In this document: in pieces, positions 53,390 through 63,403 of the stretch
How positions within the stretch are numbered: position 1 is the stretch's first letter
Layout of the letters: every line of letters starts with the position of its first letter
Source of the DNA: Phymatolithon calcareum
Taxonomy: Eukaryota; Rhodophyta; Florideophyceae; Hapalidiales
Direction of reading: 5' to 3'
Length of the DNA stretch: 64,000 bases
NCBI GenBank assembly: GCA_977006965.1
Contig: OZ345354.1
Coordinates: 2,914,001-2,978,000, forward strand
Program-made: the position numbers and the translations under genes
The notes under the pieces: model-generated
Seen by the model: the letters and a program-made list of their open reading frames with translations, nothing else
Database searches by the model: none
Told to the model about the DNA's origin: nothing

Positions 53390-53698
53390 TGCATCCTTGG
53401 TTCTTGTCGATGCCATACAACGCACAAACGCATGTGGGGTTCCGAAAAGACAAGAGCACATATATTGCGATACTTCGTACAAAATGTGCCATGAAAGATG
53501 GACATCCTTTTGTCCCGGTTCTTTACCTCTCTGCACTGCTATGAGAGAATGTAGGAGACGCTAGAAGAACGCGTACTATTTAGCAACACACTCGTAGAAC
53601 GCATGGAGAACGAAGAAGGCCTGTATTGATTTGCAGAAGGCAAGGCAAAAGCGGCGATTCGAAGCACCAACAACCCCGTAGAGGATGGATGGATGTGA
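53390..53698 (+). mobile_element. Internally deleted LINE subfamily-II fragment
   Basis: VGFRKDKSTYIAILRTKCAM is an RT motif (GFRxxxST). Shortly after, a frame reads LEERVLFSNTLVERMENEEG and stop, the C-terminus of the subfamily-II LINE at 35022-35848. The segment ends in GGATGGATGGATG. RT and C-terminus are fused by an internal deletion. Confidence 0.7.
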
Positions 53699-54915
53699 GT
53701 TTCTTTCTTTCTTTACTGCAGAAGACGTTAACTAAAGTTAACATATGGGGTTGTCAAGCGTCCCCTCATTGTTCACGAATTTGAGTGCTTCAAGCGGTTT
53801 CTCCCTACATAATTCCTCTACCGTTTTAGGGCCTACTCTACCAGTAGTCTGCCGTCTTGATAAAGCACGCCCACTGCAGCGAAGAATTAAGTGATCAGCA
53901 GTTTCTTTGGTTCCACCTGGACAGCACTTGCACATGGGGTCGTAGTCCACCGAGCCATCGTCCTTCCGGTGAAAAGCTGCTACCAGCGAGTAGCATTCTG
54001 CGGAAAGTTGATGTAGGATGACTTCAGCACGTCTGTGACTAATCCGGAGTTCTAGGGGTAGAAACTGTACACTTCTTGGTTTCATCGAATTGCGAGGTTT
54101 AATTATGGACCGCGCGGCTTCCATGGTCAAGGGTACGCCTTGATGAGTCACGAGATCTGATTCCGTAATGCCTCGACGAGCAAGCTCGTCGGCTTTCTCG
54201 TTCCCAGGTAACCCACAGTGGCTTGGAACCCAAATCGCCTCGATGGTGACGTTGTCCTCCATCAATGCCTCCATGGCTTCCCACAGCTTCCTTGTCATTT
54301 CGCCATACATCCGAGGTTGTCCGGCCAATGCATCCAGACTGCTCCTACTATCGGTGAACCACCGAATGTGCTGTCCGCCATCGAAAGCTCAGACCGCCGC
54401 GAATACCTCGGCGTCGAAGGATGAGCCGATCGCTCCGGTGCTCATGCCAGTTTCCTTCAGTACGTTGTCTCCACGTAAGATCAAGATACCGGCGCCACCG
54501 ACCTGACTGGGGATGCTTCGGTACATTTCGAGAGTGTCGGCGTCCTCGTCGCAGATGTTGACTCGCATCTGGGAAGATGTGAGTTTACTTCAAGCTCTCG
54601 TTGTCTATTTAGCACCTGAGAGGCTTATGGTCTTGGGGTCGGTCTCCTGCGTTGCGTCGACGGCGCTTTCCAATCTTGTTTCTTCTCGCTCTGAGAGGGA
54701 TTGTTTAGACATGAGAATAGACATCTCGCTTAGCGCATGATCGAGTGCGCGGTCTTCTGATCTCTTGTTCTCTTGTTGGGCAATCCCGTAAAGGACTGAG
54801 AGCGGATTACCTTGAATCCTAAGTTTTCCAGTCCGCCATTCTGGTGGGCGTTTCGTGAGCTGCACAAACGTAGGTGTAGTGCCAGGCTCAAAAGAACCCG
54901 ACGCCGCATGGGCGA
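53699..54915 (-). mobile_element. LINE with RNase H domain, 3' part, degraded
   Basis: On the minus strand: an RT C-terminal-like stretch (LTKRPPEWRTGKLRIQGN, near 54840), then RNase H with SQVGGAGILI, FDAEVFAA (catalytic Glu), TGA at 54389-54391, FTDSRSSLDAL (Asp), and IWVPSHCGLPGNEKADELAR (His...Asp). A CxxC...H...C segment follows (CKCCPGGTKETADHLILRC). The ORF ends at 53738 and the element ends in a (GAAA)n tail at 53714-53699. A second 3' fragment of this family is at 22040-22224. Confidence 0.85.
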
Positions 54916-56093
54916 GAAAAGCCCAAGAGAAGAGAGAGAAGAAAAGAGCGGGAGAGACTAGACAGAAAGAGGAGGAAAGAAAGACAAGCAAACAAAACTC
55001 CAATAGAGATCAGGTAAAGTAAGCGTATAGATGTCGGCGTTGTCTTCCGGGGGCGACCTTGGCTTGGCCGTCGACCTTGAGAGGAACGCACGAGAAAGGG
55101 AAAAGAGGAACTTGAGCGCGATTGTCTCCGTGCTGGCTTGCACAGCGACAGTTGCGAACAAGAAAGGTTGGAAGAACTCCGACTCCGCGTGGTCGAAGGT
55201 ACGTGCATGCGAAATTGAGCGTGTGACTGTCCGAGCATTCGAGCCGAAATCCGAAGAACTGCCCACGTTCCTTTACTCAGGGGAAGGAACTAACTACCTT
55301 ATATACTACAACCTACGCGAAAGATAGCGATACAGCGCATAGCCACACGAGAGACACGTGCCCGTATGGCCCAACGGATCACCTACTACCAGCAGCATGA
55401 TTAACGCGATCCAAGTTTTGCGGCGTAGAGTCGCGAGAGGAAAACGCGACCGCCTTGGGACAGCGACATAACAGCGGGTGCGGCAGTACGTAGCATCTGA
55501 GGAAGCCTTGCCGTTATCTTCGGAAGTCTGTGGGGCTCTTTGTCGCAAGAATAGTAAGTTTGTTGTCTTGGTTCGATATACACGTGGGCAACAAGGTTGT
55601 TAGCCTGGATAGCAAAGCACCAGGCATCCATTGGTAGAAGAGACCTAGCTTACGCTTACTGCGCGGGATCATCGTATGATAGATTTATCTCGAGGCATAC
55701 TTTAGCATAGTCGACGATGCCGACGCGAGGGAGAAAGAGGGACCATCAAGTTCAAACCATTTCCATCGTCAAGGTAAAGTCCTTTTCATTCATCCCACCA
55801 TCTCGGTGAAGAACCAGCGTTCGCCACAAGCGGGAGGCGAGACACCGTACCCTACGTCGCGAGTAGGGGGAGACACCAGCTAGCGATCCGACGATCGGTT
55901 GGCATCTCCGCGAAACGCAATAGTGCTCCGACGAGCATTGCGTTTGGCACTTGCAGGTTACCGGCCCAAGTTCTGTCCCTGTCCACGACCGGAGCGCGTT
56001 CCCGTTCCACTCCGTGTACCACAAGTGAATCGTATCGATATACGGTTCAGTCAAGTTCATCAACCCGCGAACGTCGTAATTAGCGGTCCGCGG
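54916..56093. other. No gene supported; one LINE-II 3' UTR trace
   Basis: At 55495-55560 CATCTGAGGAAGCCTTGCCG and GTCTGTGGGGCTCTTTG match the 3' UTR of the LINE at 35022-35848. A 98-codon ORF at 55031-55327 has no recognisable domain. 54900-55000 is purine-rich. Confidence 0.4.
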
Positions 56094-56106
56094 CTTACCA
56101 TCTTGA

Positions 56107-56918
56107 GATATGCATCAGGATCTTTAAGTCGCTAATTATCCCGAAATGGGAGTATGCGTTACACGTTACTCCAATGACAAATCGATTGCTCTCGGCAATC
56201 GAGTCGGCAGAGGACTTGTTCTACAAAAATGTTTTCGGAAAGTATGCCGAGCACCGCCGGGACCGAATGCGAGTTCTGTGCCGACTGGGACCACCAAAGA
56301 TGAGGAGACGTCATCAAGCAGAAAGGTTTGCATTAAGCCTGGTAAGGCACAAAAAGCGCCTTGAAGAAACAGAAGAGTACGTTGGAAGAGATGAGGACGT
56401 AAAGGAAGCAATGAAGGATATTGAATATCTCAAGATGTATGAAGACTTGCGACAAGCCCTTCAGAAAGCCCAGGAGGGATCTGTCACGAAGAAGACGAGG
56501 AGAGAAGAAACAATTAAGGTATGGGAAAAGGAAGAAGAAGGCAGGTCAATGAAGATTCCTATTGAAGGCAAGCTACCAGGGATCCTTTACATAGGAGAAA
56601 GAACAACACGTTTAAGGTGCCTAAGGTTGACATTCAACCGAGCACCCCTTTGGAGGAAATCAGTGTTGGGTGCGTACTGTGGGATTACCGCGGTGGTCGA
56701 ACTAGTCGCCTTACAACGTACTCTAGCGTCATCGAAGATGAGTACAGAAATTGAGTTTGAGTGCAAGAGACTTACAGGAGCTCTTGTTGGGAGAGAATTA
56801 CGAATCAAGAACGTTTTGAGCAGCCAGATGACTATAGCGTAGAGATTATGCAAGAGCTGCCCCGTTACTCCAAGGTGAGGCTTTGGGAGCTCTCAAAAAT
56901 AAAATCATCAAATATCCC
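56107..56918 (+). mobile_element. LINE subfamily I, 5'-truncated, with 13-bp target duplication
   Basis: CTTACCATCTTGA flanks both ends (56094-56106, 56919-56931). The open frame to 56842 (PKWEYALHVTPMTNRLLSAI..., FGKYAEHRRDRMRVLCRL, LPGILYIGERTTRLRCLRL, LWRKSVLGAYCG, ELVALQRTL) is uninterrupted for more than 220 codons. The 3' UTR ends AAAATAAAATCATCAAATATCCC. This is the best-preserved subfamily-I tail in the window. Confidence 0.9.
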
Positions 56919-57000
56919 CTTACCATCTTGAAGACCAGCGACACTAAACTTGGGAAAAATTTGAGAGAATGACACAACAGGGGCAGAAGCAACGAAGTGG

Positions 57001-57306
57001 ACGCGGCACCATCACACACACGTCAGGGATCTTGGTGATGCGAGGAAACTGACTCCTGCTCACTCCGAATTGCTGTGGAGAAAATCAGTTCTGGGAGTAC
57101 ACTTTGGAATAAGTCCTGTGACTGAGCTTGTTGCGCTTCAGTTGATATTACAGGCGACAAAGATGGAAAAAGAGACCGAGTATGAAAGCAAGATACTCAC
57201 TCGAGCACTCGCAGGAAGAGATTCGGAAAAACGACATCTTCGTAGATCCCTCATAAAACTCACAGTGGTGTCCTCTGAGCTTGGGATAGAAGTGCATTGT
57301 GAATAG
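57001..57306 (+). mobile_element. LINE C-terminal fragment downstream of copy C
   Basis: LLWRKSVLGVHFGI...ELVALQLILQATKM...; tail-to-tail with copy C, as in A and B. The D arm keeps only its last 30 codons or so (60359-60440). Confidence 0.75.
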
Positions 57307-57515
57307 AGGGCTTACGGAAGAACGCCGTAGAGAGTCCAGAACTTTAGGAACAGTTCTGCATCATTAGGCATGACCAAAGAACAAGCGGATTATGTCAATG
57401 ACTTATTAAATTTATGAATATCAGACTTCAGATTAAATGACGATCGGGAATAGTGGATGGGACAGTTCCGTTTGCATTGGAAATCCACATGAGTATTCAA
57501 CCGTAACATAACAGT

Positions 57516-58256
57516 CTAAAACTCTTTCTGAATGTTAGCCTCAGAGCCGGTAGCGATACGGAAGCTTTTGTTGCTGAGGTGGCTTGAGGTGCGGTGTTTG
57601 CGGGATCTCTTGTTTGCTGTATGGCTGGGCACGATTTGCTTCGGGGCGACGAACGACTTGAAAAGAGAGGCGCTTTCGGTCACAAACTCCACACAGTCCC
57701 TCAAAGGTTCTCCCGCCGGCTGCTTCTCCCCCACAACATATCCGTACCTGTGCAGAACTTGATACGAAGTCACCGGGATCACAACACACCTATTCTTCAA
57801 GAACCACAGCTGATTCTTCTGCGCTTCTTCGTGTCCAATTCCAGAAACATTATCGTGATCCACAATATACGATTTGAAGAAGGATGCTGAGAACGGTGCC
57901 TTGAGTTTACTAGGATGCCACTTGGAAATCTTGATGATGCTGTTTCCATCGAAAATGTACGCTTCTCCGGTAGACTTGACTATCCCAATACGCTTGCCGA
58001 CATTGGAGCAAATGGCGCCAGTGAAGGCCACTCCAGAGCGTTGACCGATTTTGAAGACGGTCTGATAGTCACAAAACCGGAAGCGGCACTTATTGTGACA
58101 GGTCTCCTGCTTGTGATGCGGTGCATGTTCGTGCGAGACGCGACGTTCGGTGGCGTATATGCGAGAGTTTTGGGGCGAAGTAGGAAGTAGGGCGGCATGT
58201 GCGAGCGAGACATAACAAAGCACAAAGGTGATTGCAATGACTGTTAGAATTGCCAT
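57516..58256 (-). CDS. Secreted six-cysteine protein of unknown function, copy C
   Basis: Intact 246 codons on the minus strand. It is identical to copy B except for EAYIFDG instead of EAYVFDG and SKWHPSK instead of SKWQPSK. Signal peptide and six Cys are conserved. Its promoter faces that of copy D across the palindrome centre. The TATA box is at 58366-58359, 110 bp upstream of the ATG. Confidence 0.85.
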   Translation of the reverse strand: MAILTVIAITFVLCYVSLAHAALLPTSPQNSRIYATERRVSHEHAPHHKQETCHNKCRFRFCDYQTVFKIGQRSGVAFTGAICSNVGKRIGIVKSTGEAYIFDGNSIIKISKWHPSKLKAPFSASFFKSYIVDHDNVSGIGHEEAQKNQLWFLKNRCVVIPVTSYQVLHRYGYVVGEKQPAGEPLRDCVEFVTESASLFKSFVAPKQIVPSHTANKRSRKHRTSSHLSNKSFRIATGSEANIQKEF

Positions 58257-58358
58257 TCTTGGAAACGATAATGTTCTGGAACTGTGATTGTTGTTGTTGT
58301 TTTGGTTTTGGTTCTGCTGCTGTGCGAAGACCGGACGGGAGAGTGAATGAGCGAGTGG

Positions 58359-58366
58359 CTTTTATA
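58359..58366 (-). promoter_or_regulatory. TATA box of secreted-protein gene, copy C
   Basis: TATAAAAG on the minus strand, same spacing as in the other copies. Confidence 0.7.
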
Positions 58367-59298
58367 GTCCTCATGAAAAATCGGCAGAGCCCCGGGGAAG
58401 ATTCTATAATGAAATTTTCATCACGGGCTCTGACATGGTCCTATCCAGTAATGAGTGCGAGGAGAGCGGTGTAACAAAATGGATCCCTGACACGAAATGA
58501 TTATGTTCAATGTGCCAGACCTCTGACGATATACTGCTTACTATCTCACGCTTTTCCTCCACCTCCGGGCACTGATGAAGCGACTAGCAGAGGTTTTAGT
58601 GACATATGGAATTTACCCAACATTTTGATCATTCTGAGGTAGGATTGCTAGTGGAATTTAATTTTAAGAGGCTTTTCCATCGCAACTCACGAGGATTGTC
58701 TTCCACGAAACGGATCGCAGTTTTTTTGTTAAATTTGCAACTTGGAGACATGCTCCGGTCAATCTTCAGCTACAGAATCTGAAAACCTCATCAGTAGAGA
58801 AATCAAATATGATCGGGGCTGTACAACACAAGAATCTTGTTTTCTGAACGAACGTCGAGTTTCTTTCATTCTTCCTTTATTGCGGAATGACGTTTTTAAT
58901 GGTTGACCGGAACATGTCTTCATGTGCCAAATTTAACAAAAAAACTGCGATCCGTTTCGTGGAAGACAATCCTCGTGAATTGCGATGGAAAAGCCTCTTA
59001 AAATTAAATTCCACTAGCAATCTTACCTCAGAATGATCAAAATGTTGGGTAAATTCCATGTGTCACTAAAACCTCTGCTAGTCGCTTCATCAGTGCCCGG
59101 AGGTGGAGGAAAAGCGTGAGATAGTAAGCAGTATATCGTCAGAGGTCTGGCACATTGAACATAATCATTTCGTGTCAGGGATCCATTTTGTTACACCGCT
59201 CTCCTCGCACTCATTACTGGATAGGACCATGTCAGAGCCCGTGATGAAAATTTCATTATAGAATCTTCCCCGGGGCTCTGCCGATTTTTCATGAGGAC

Positions 59299-59306
59299 TA
59301 TAAAAG
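59299..59306 (+). promoter_or_regulatory. TATA box of secreted-protein gene, copy D
   Basis: TATAAAAG, 110 bp before the ATG at 59409. Confidence 0.7.
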
Positions 59307-59408
59307 CCACTCGCTCATTCACTCTCCCGTCCGGTCTTCGCACAGCAGCAGAACCAAAACCAAAACAACAACAACAATCACAGTTCCAGAACATTATCGT
59401 TTCCAAGA

Positions 59409-60149
59409 ATGGCGATTCTAACAGTCATGGCAATCACCTTTGTGCTTTGTTATGTCTCGCTCGCACATGCCGCCCTACTTCCTACTTCGCCCCAAAACTC
59501 TCGCATATACGCCACCGAACGTCGCGTCTCGCACGAACATGCACCGCATCACAAGCAGGAGACCTGTCACAATAAGTGCCGCTTCCGGTTTTGTGACTAT
59601 CAGACCGTCTTCAAAATCGGTCAACGCTCTGGAGTGGCCTTCACTGGCGCCATTTGCTCCAATGTCGGCAAGCGTATTGGAATAGTCAAGTCTACCGGAG
59701 AAGCGTACGTTTTCGATGGAAACAGCATCATCAAGATTTCCAAGTGGCATCCTAGTAAACTCAAGGCACCGTTCTCAGCATCCTTCTTCAAGTCGTATAT
59801 TGTGGATCACGATAACGTTTCTGGAATTGGACACGAAGAAGCGCAGAAGAATCAGCTGTGGTTCTTGAAGAATAGGTGTGTTGTGATCCCGGTGACTTCG
59901 TATCAAGTTCTTCACAGGTACGGATATGTTGTGGGGGAGAAGCAGCCGGTGGGAGAACCTTTGAGGGACTGTGTGGAGTTTGTGACCGAAAGCGCCTCTC
60001 TTTTCAAGTCGTTCGTCGCCCCGAAGCAAATCGTGCCCAGCCATACAGCAAACAAGAGATCCCGCAAACACCGCACCTCAAGCCACCTCAGCAACAAAAG
60101 CTTCCGTATCGCTACCGGCTCTGAGGCTAACATTCAGAAAGAGTTTTAG
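59409..60149 (+). CDS. Secreted six-cysteine protein of unknown function, copy D
   Basis: Intact 246 codons. It has two private changes: MAILTVMAITF in the signal peptide and KQPVGEP instead of KQPAGEP. All six Cys and the basic tail are kept. It is divergently transcribed from copy C. The four family members have no length differences and no stops. Confidence 0.85.
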   Translation: MAILTVMAITFVLCYVSLAHAALLPTSPQNSRIYATERRVSHEHAPHHKQETCHNKCRFRFCDYQTVFKIGQRSGVAFTGAICSNVGKRIGIVKSTGEAYVFDGNSIIKISKWHPSKLKAPFSASFFKSYIVDHDNVSGIGHEEAQKNQLWFLKNRCVVIPVTSYQVLHRYGYVVGEKQPVGEPLRDCVEFVTESASLFKSFVAPKQIVPSHTANKRSRKHRTSSHLSNKSFRIATGSEANIQKEF

Positions 60150-60440
60150 ACTGTTATGTTACGGTTGAATACTCATGTGGATTTCCAATGCAAACGGAAC
60201 TGTCCCATCCACTATTCCCGATCGTCATTTAATCTGAAGTCTGATATTCATAAATTTAATAAGTCATTGACATAATCCGCTTGTTCTTTGGTCATGTCTA
60301 ATGATGCAGAACTGTTCCTAAAGTTCTGGACTCTCTACGGCGTTCTTCCGTAAGCCCTCTATTTGCAATACACTTCTACCCCAAGCTCAGAGAACACAAT
60401 TGAGAGTTTTGTGAAGGATCGACTGGGTAAGCTTGCATTG

Positions 60441-61612
60441 AATTGAATCGATTGAACGGAATTGGTTTGCCCCAGCACACTCTGTAGACCGTTCACCCTT
60501 CGAACAGCCAAATGGGCACTGCAGCCCATGAGCACTTGGTGTACAGTGTCTTCTCCAGAAAATAAGCTCAGACTTCCATGATGGATCATATGAACCTATG
60601 ACGTCTCGGTATTGACTGTGCTGCAATACTACAGCCGGCGAGGAACCGTCCGGATTAGCTTTATGATATTCACTGCTTCTTGTTTATGGGAAGCGGAGAA
60701 TTGGGTAGCGTGCGCGAAAGGGCATGAGAAGAAAACGAAGAGAACGTATTGTACAGCTTGTCGTCTCTACTTCCATTATGTTTCCGCGATGCGTTGCTCC
60801 TTGTCGCCAGCCACAATCCACGGAAAGGTTAAATCGCAGATCGACTTGAAGCTCTATGGACTTGCTAGCTCTCCAATCTCGTCCGTTCTCACCCCGGCTG
60901 GATTGTTATTAAGACGGCAGCAGTCTCAGCTTTGACGGTTGATGCTCTCCGAACATCTCCGAAGGGGCCGATCATCGTGACGCAGGCTCGGGTGTATCTG
61001 AGAACATGTGTGAGTAGTGTCTATTAGGAGCAGTAGAGCGCCCTTTTCAATTCTCTTCATCGTTCGGATTTTCCAGTTGGCACGTTACCAATTTGAGATT
61101 GGACCCCGGAGACTCCATTGCGGTTGTCATCTGGTGCTGTACAGTAGGTAGCATGTTCGCATCCGGAGGACAGTCTTCTTTTCCTTACTGTCAGCATTTA
61201 CTTCCGTCAGTCGACAAAGTGTTCCACCGGTACTGCACTACCGATATCTACATTTGCGAAAGCTACAATGGTGTTGGGCTTCCGTGAGCATTCACCAATT
61301 GCCCTCTAGTACATCGCATTTGGTTCATACGTTTCTGCTCTTTCACTTTCTGGCTCATTTAAGCTCTTTTTGTTTCTTTTTTCTACTTGCCGCTGCTCGG
61401 GAGGACTTGAAATTAATGAGTGCACATCTCAAAAAGCGAACCTCACTTGAGGATTTGCGACATCCCCAATAAATAGTTAAATAGACCTCTGAAGACCGCT
61501 CACGCACACATGCCAACAAAACACGTCCCTATTAAAGCCAGCTCCTGATCTTGTACAGAAGGCGTCAAATCCTTACGGAGAACAAAAACCGAATCAGCCC
61601 CAGACACAAAAT
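60441..61612. other. No confident gene; possible zinc-ribbon fragment
   Basis: A 107-codon plus-strand frame (60612-60935) has WVACAKGHEKKTKRTYCTAC, a C...H...CxxC pattern that could be a zinc ribbon, followed by LKLYGLASSPISSVL. I cannot assign it. The remainder, including a T-rich stretch at 61330-61390, shows nothing. Confidence 0.3.
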
Positions 61613-63403
61613 TTATTCCCCACCCCTTTTGTCAGCATACGATGGTCGCTCCACACCAGTGTTTCTTTTCAATTGCCCTCTGCCGCGACGCCCACGCAAA
61701 CTCGCCCCGCGCTGCGTCGATTTCCGCCCTTTTTTCCTCGGCGAAAGCTCCCATGAAGCCGCATCCGATTTGCTCCCCTCATCCACCTTTCCACTCTCCC
61801 GCTGCACCATTCTCCGTTCCATTTTCGCATTCGTATCCCTCAAAACCGCCCGATTCTGGCGCACCACCGCACCTTCTTGCCCGCGAAGATCCTCCGCCCC
61901 GATCCACATTCCGGACGACGCAAAGTCCCCCGCTTGCGGAGGCGACACAATGAGCCGCTCACCTTTAAGTTGTGCCGCAACCACAGACCTCTCAAACACC
62001 TCAACGGCCTTATCAGGATGTCCTGCATCCCGCTCAATCTGTTCATACTCACGCCACAGAAAGCGTGCACGCGGACTCTCCTTCAAAGCCGTCTCCAGCA
62101 ATTCACGAGCACGCAACATATTCCCTTCCCTTGCTTCCAGAGTTGCCAAAAGCGCCAGCAACGCCGGCGACCGTCGGTCCACCGCGAATCCATGTGCAAG
62201 ATATCTACGAGCCACGATTTCCCGTCCCATGGATAGTTCTAGCGCTGCCCATGCATGCCACGTGCGCACAACATGCGCACTTTTAGGAGCCGCCCACACA
62301 GCCTCCTGAAACAGTCCACGAGCACGCTCCAAGTTCCCCGCCGCACGCTCAACACATGCCCAAGCATGCCACAGCGGCGCATGTGTGCGCGAGATACGCA
62401 CACCGGCCTCGAAGTACTTGCGCGCCTTGGCGAGACTCCCAGCACGAAACTCAAGCAGTGCCGCCGCCTGCAGCGGCGCCGGATCATTCGGGCGCACGGA
62501 GCGCGCAACGGCGAGAAGTTCCCTTGCACGTACGACGCGCCCCACACGCTCCACAGCAACGGCATGCGAGACATATGCATGCGCGTTGCGCGGGGAAACA
62601 CGATGAGCCTCTTCGAACAGCGCGATGGCAGCATCGGTACGTCCAACTCCATCCTCCAGCGCTCCCCAGACGACGTACGTGGCGCCGTTGCGCGGATTAG
62701 CAGCAACCCCCTTCTTGAAGCAATCGCGTGCAGCGGCGAAGTTCCCCCTTTCACGCTCAAGCACGCCCCACACATGCCAAACGTAGTAATTGTCAGGGTC
62801 GGCCTCACTGCCATGCAGGAAGCACTCTGCGGCACGGTCAAAGTCGCGCGCATGACGCTTTTCCCACAGACCGAGCGCTACCCAACTGGCGCAATGCAAA
62901 GGGTCGGTGCGCACGGCGGCGGAGAAGAGGGCGTGTGCGCGCGACAGATTTCCAGAACGCTCCTCGAGCACTCCCCATGCTTGTAGAAGATGGGCATTAC
63001 CGCGTGAATGGCGCGCGCCTTCGCGGAACGCGGCACGCGCCTCGGTGATGCGGCCGGAGACAGAGCGGAGTCGGGCGATACCGAGCCAGGCGCGACCGTC
63101 GGTGCGGTCCTGCTTCAGGACGCGTTGATAGAGGGCTTCCGCCGCGGCACGGGTGCCCTCGCGACGAGATAGCATGCGCGCATGATAGGTGAGAAGGTCG
63201 CGTTGCACGGGAAGAGGGGGTGGGATGTAGTCGGAGGGGGATGAGGTGGGTGAACGAGGTGCATCTAGAAGACTGTCCTTCACTTTACGGGAGAGCTCCT
63301 CGGCGCAGGCGCGGGGAGGGCGAGTCAGTGGTAGACGGTTTGAGCGCGGGCGTTTGGAAGGTAGGCGTAGTGGCGCGGTTGCAAAGAAGAGGGGTGCGGA
63401 CAT
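61613..63403 (-). CDS. HCF107/Mbb1-like HAT/TPR-repeat protein, probably plastid RNA processing
   Basis: This intact 596-residue protein is intron-free. The N-terminus (MSAPLFFATAPLRLPSKRPR, rich in Ser, Arg and Pro and without acidic residues) looks like a plastid transit peptide. Residues from about 70 to 455 consist of at least eleven 34-residue RNA-TPR/HAT units with the signature W..WA.LE...GN...AR.LF..A....P (for example LLQAWGVLEERSGNLSRAHA and LWHAWACVERAAGNLERARG). The C-terminal 140 residues are charged, basic and low-complexity. This architecture and repeat consensus match HCF107/Mbb1, which bind and protect the 5' end of plastid psbB/psbH-type mRNAs. The target RNA in this organism is inferred only by analogy. 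Another HAT/TPR protein of RNA metabolism (crooked-neck type) is less likely given the N-terminus. Confidence 0.85.
   Translation of the reverse strand: MSAPLFFATAPLRLPSKRPRSNRLPLTRPPRACAEELSRKVKDSLLDAPRSPTSSPSDYIPPPLPVQRDLLTYHARMLSRREGTRAAAEALYQRVLKQDRTDGRAWLGIARLRSVSGRITEARAAFREGARHSRGNAHLLQAWGVLEERSGNLSRAHALFSAAVRTDPLHCASWVALGLWEKRHARDFDRAAECFLHGSEADPDNYYVWHVWGVLERERGNFAAARDCFKKGVAANPRNGATYVVWGALEDGVGRTDAAIALFEEAHRVSPRNAHAYVSHAVAVERVGRVVRARELLAVARSVRPNDPAPLQAAALLEFRAGSLAKARKYFEAGVRISRTHAPLWHAWACVERAAGNLERARGLFQEAVWAAPKSAHVVRTWHAWAALELSMGREIVARRYLAHGFAVDRRSPALLALLATLEAREGNMLRARELLETALKESPRARFLWREYEQIERDAGHPDKAVEVFERSVVAAQLKGERLIVSPPQAGDFASSGMWIGAEDLRGQEGAVVRQNRAVLRDTNAKMERRMVQRESGKVDEGSKSDAASWELSPRKKGRKSTQRGASLRGRRGRGQLKRNTGVERPSYADKRGGE

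Larger units (their letters stand above)
49238..53441. repeat. Segmental duplication, copy B
   Basis: Direct copy of 9520-14447 with an offset of 39,717 bp over the first part. It lacks the 718-bp hAT-type insertion. The boundary at the left lies within LINE sequence (ACTCTCATAAGGAGAG). The right break is within a LINE RT segment that continues intact only in copy B. Confidence 0.9.
56963..60440. repeat. 3.4-kb inverted duplication (copies C and D head to head)
   Basis: 56963-58824 is the reverse complement of copy-A sequence (about 10523-12390). 58902-60440 is the same sequence in forward orientation (about 10570-12110). The two arms face each other around a spacer of about 77 bp (58825-58901). 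Both carry the promoter, the secreted-protein gene and the LINE fragment. Confidence 0.9.
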
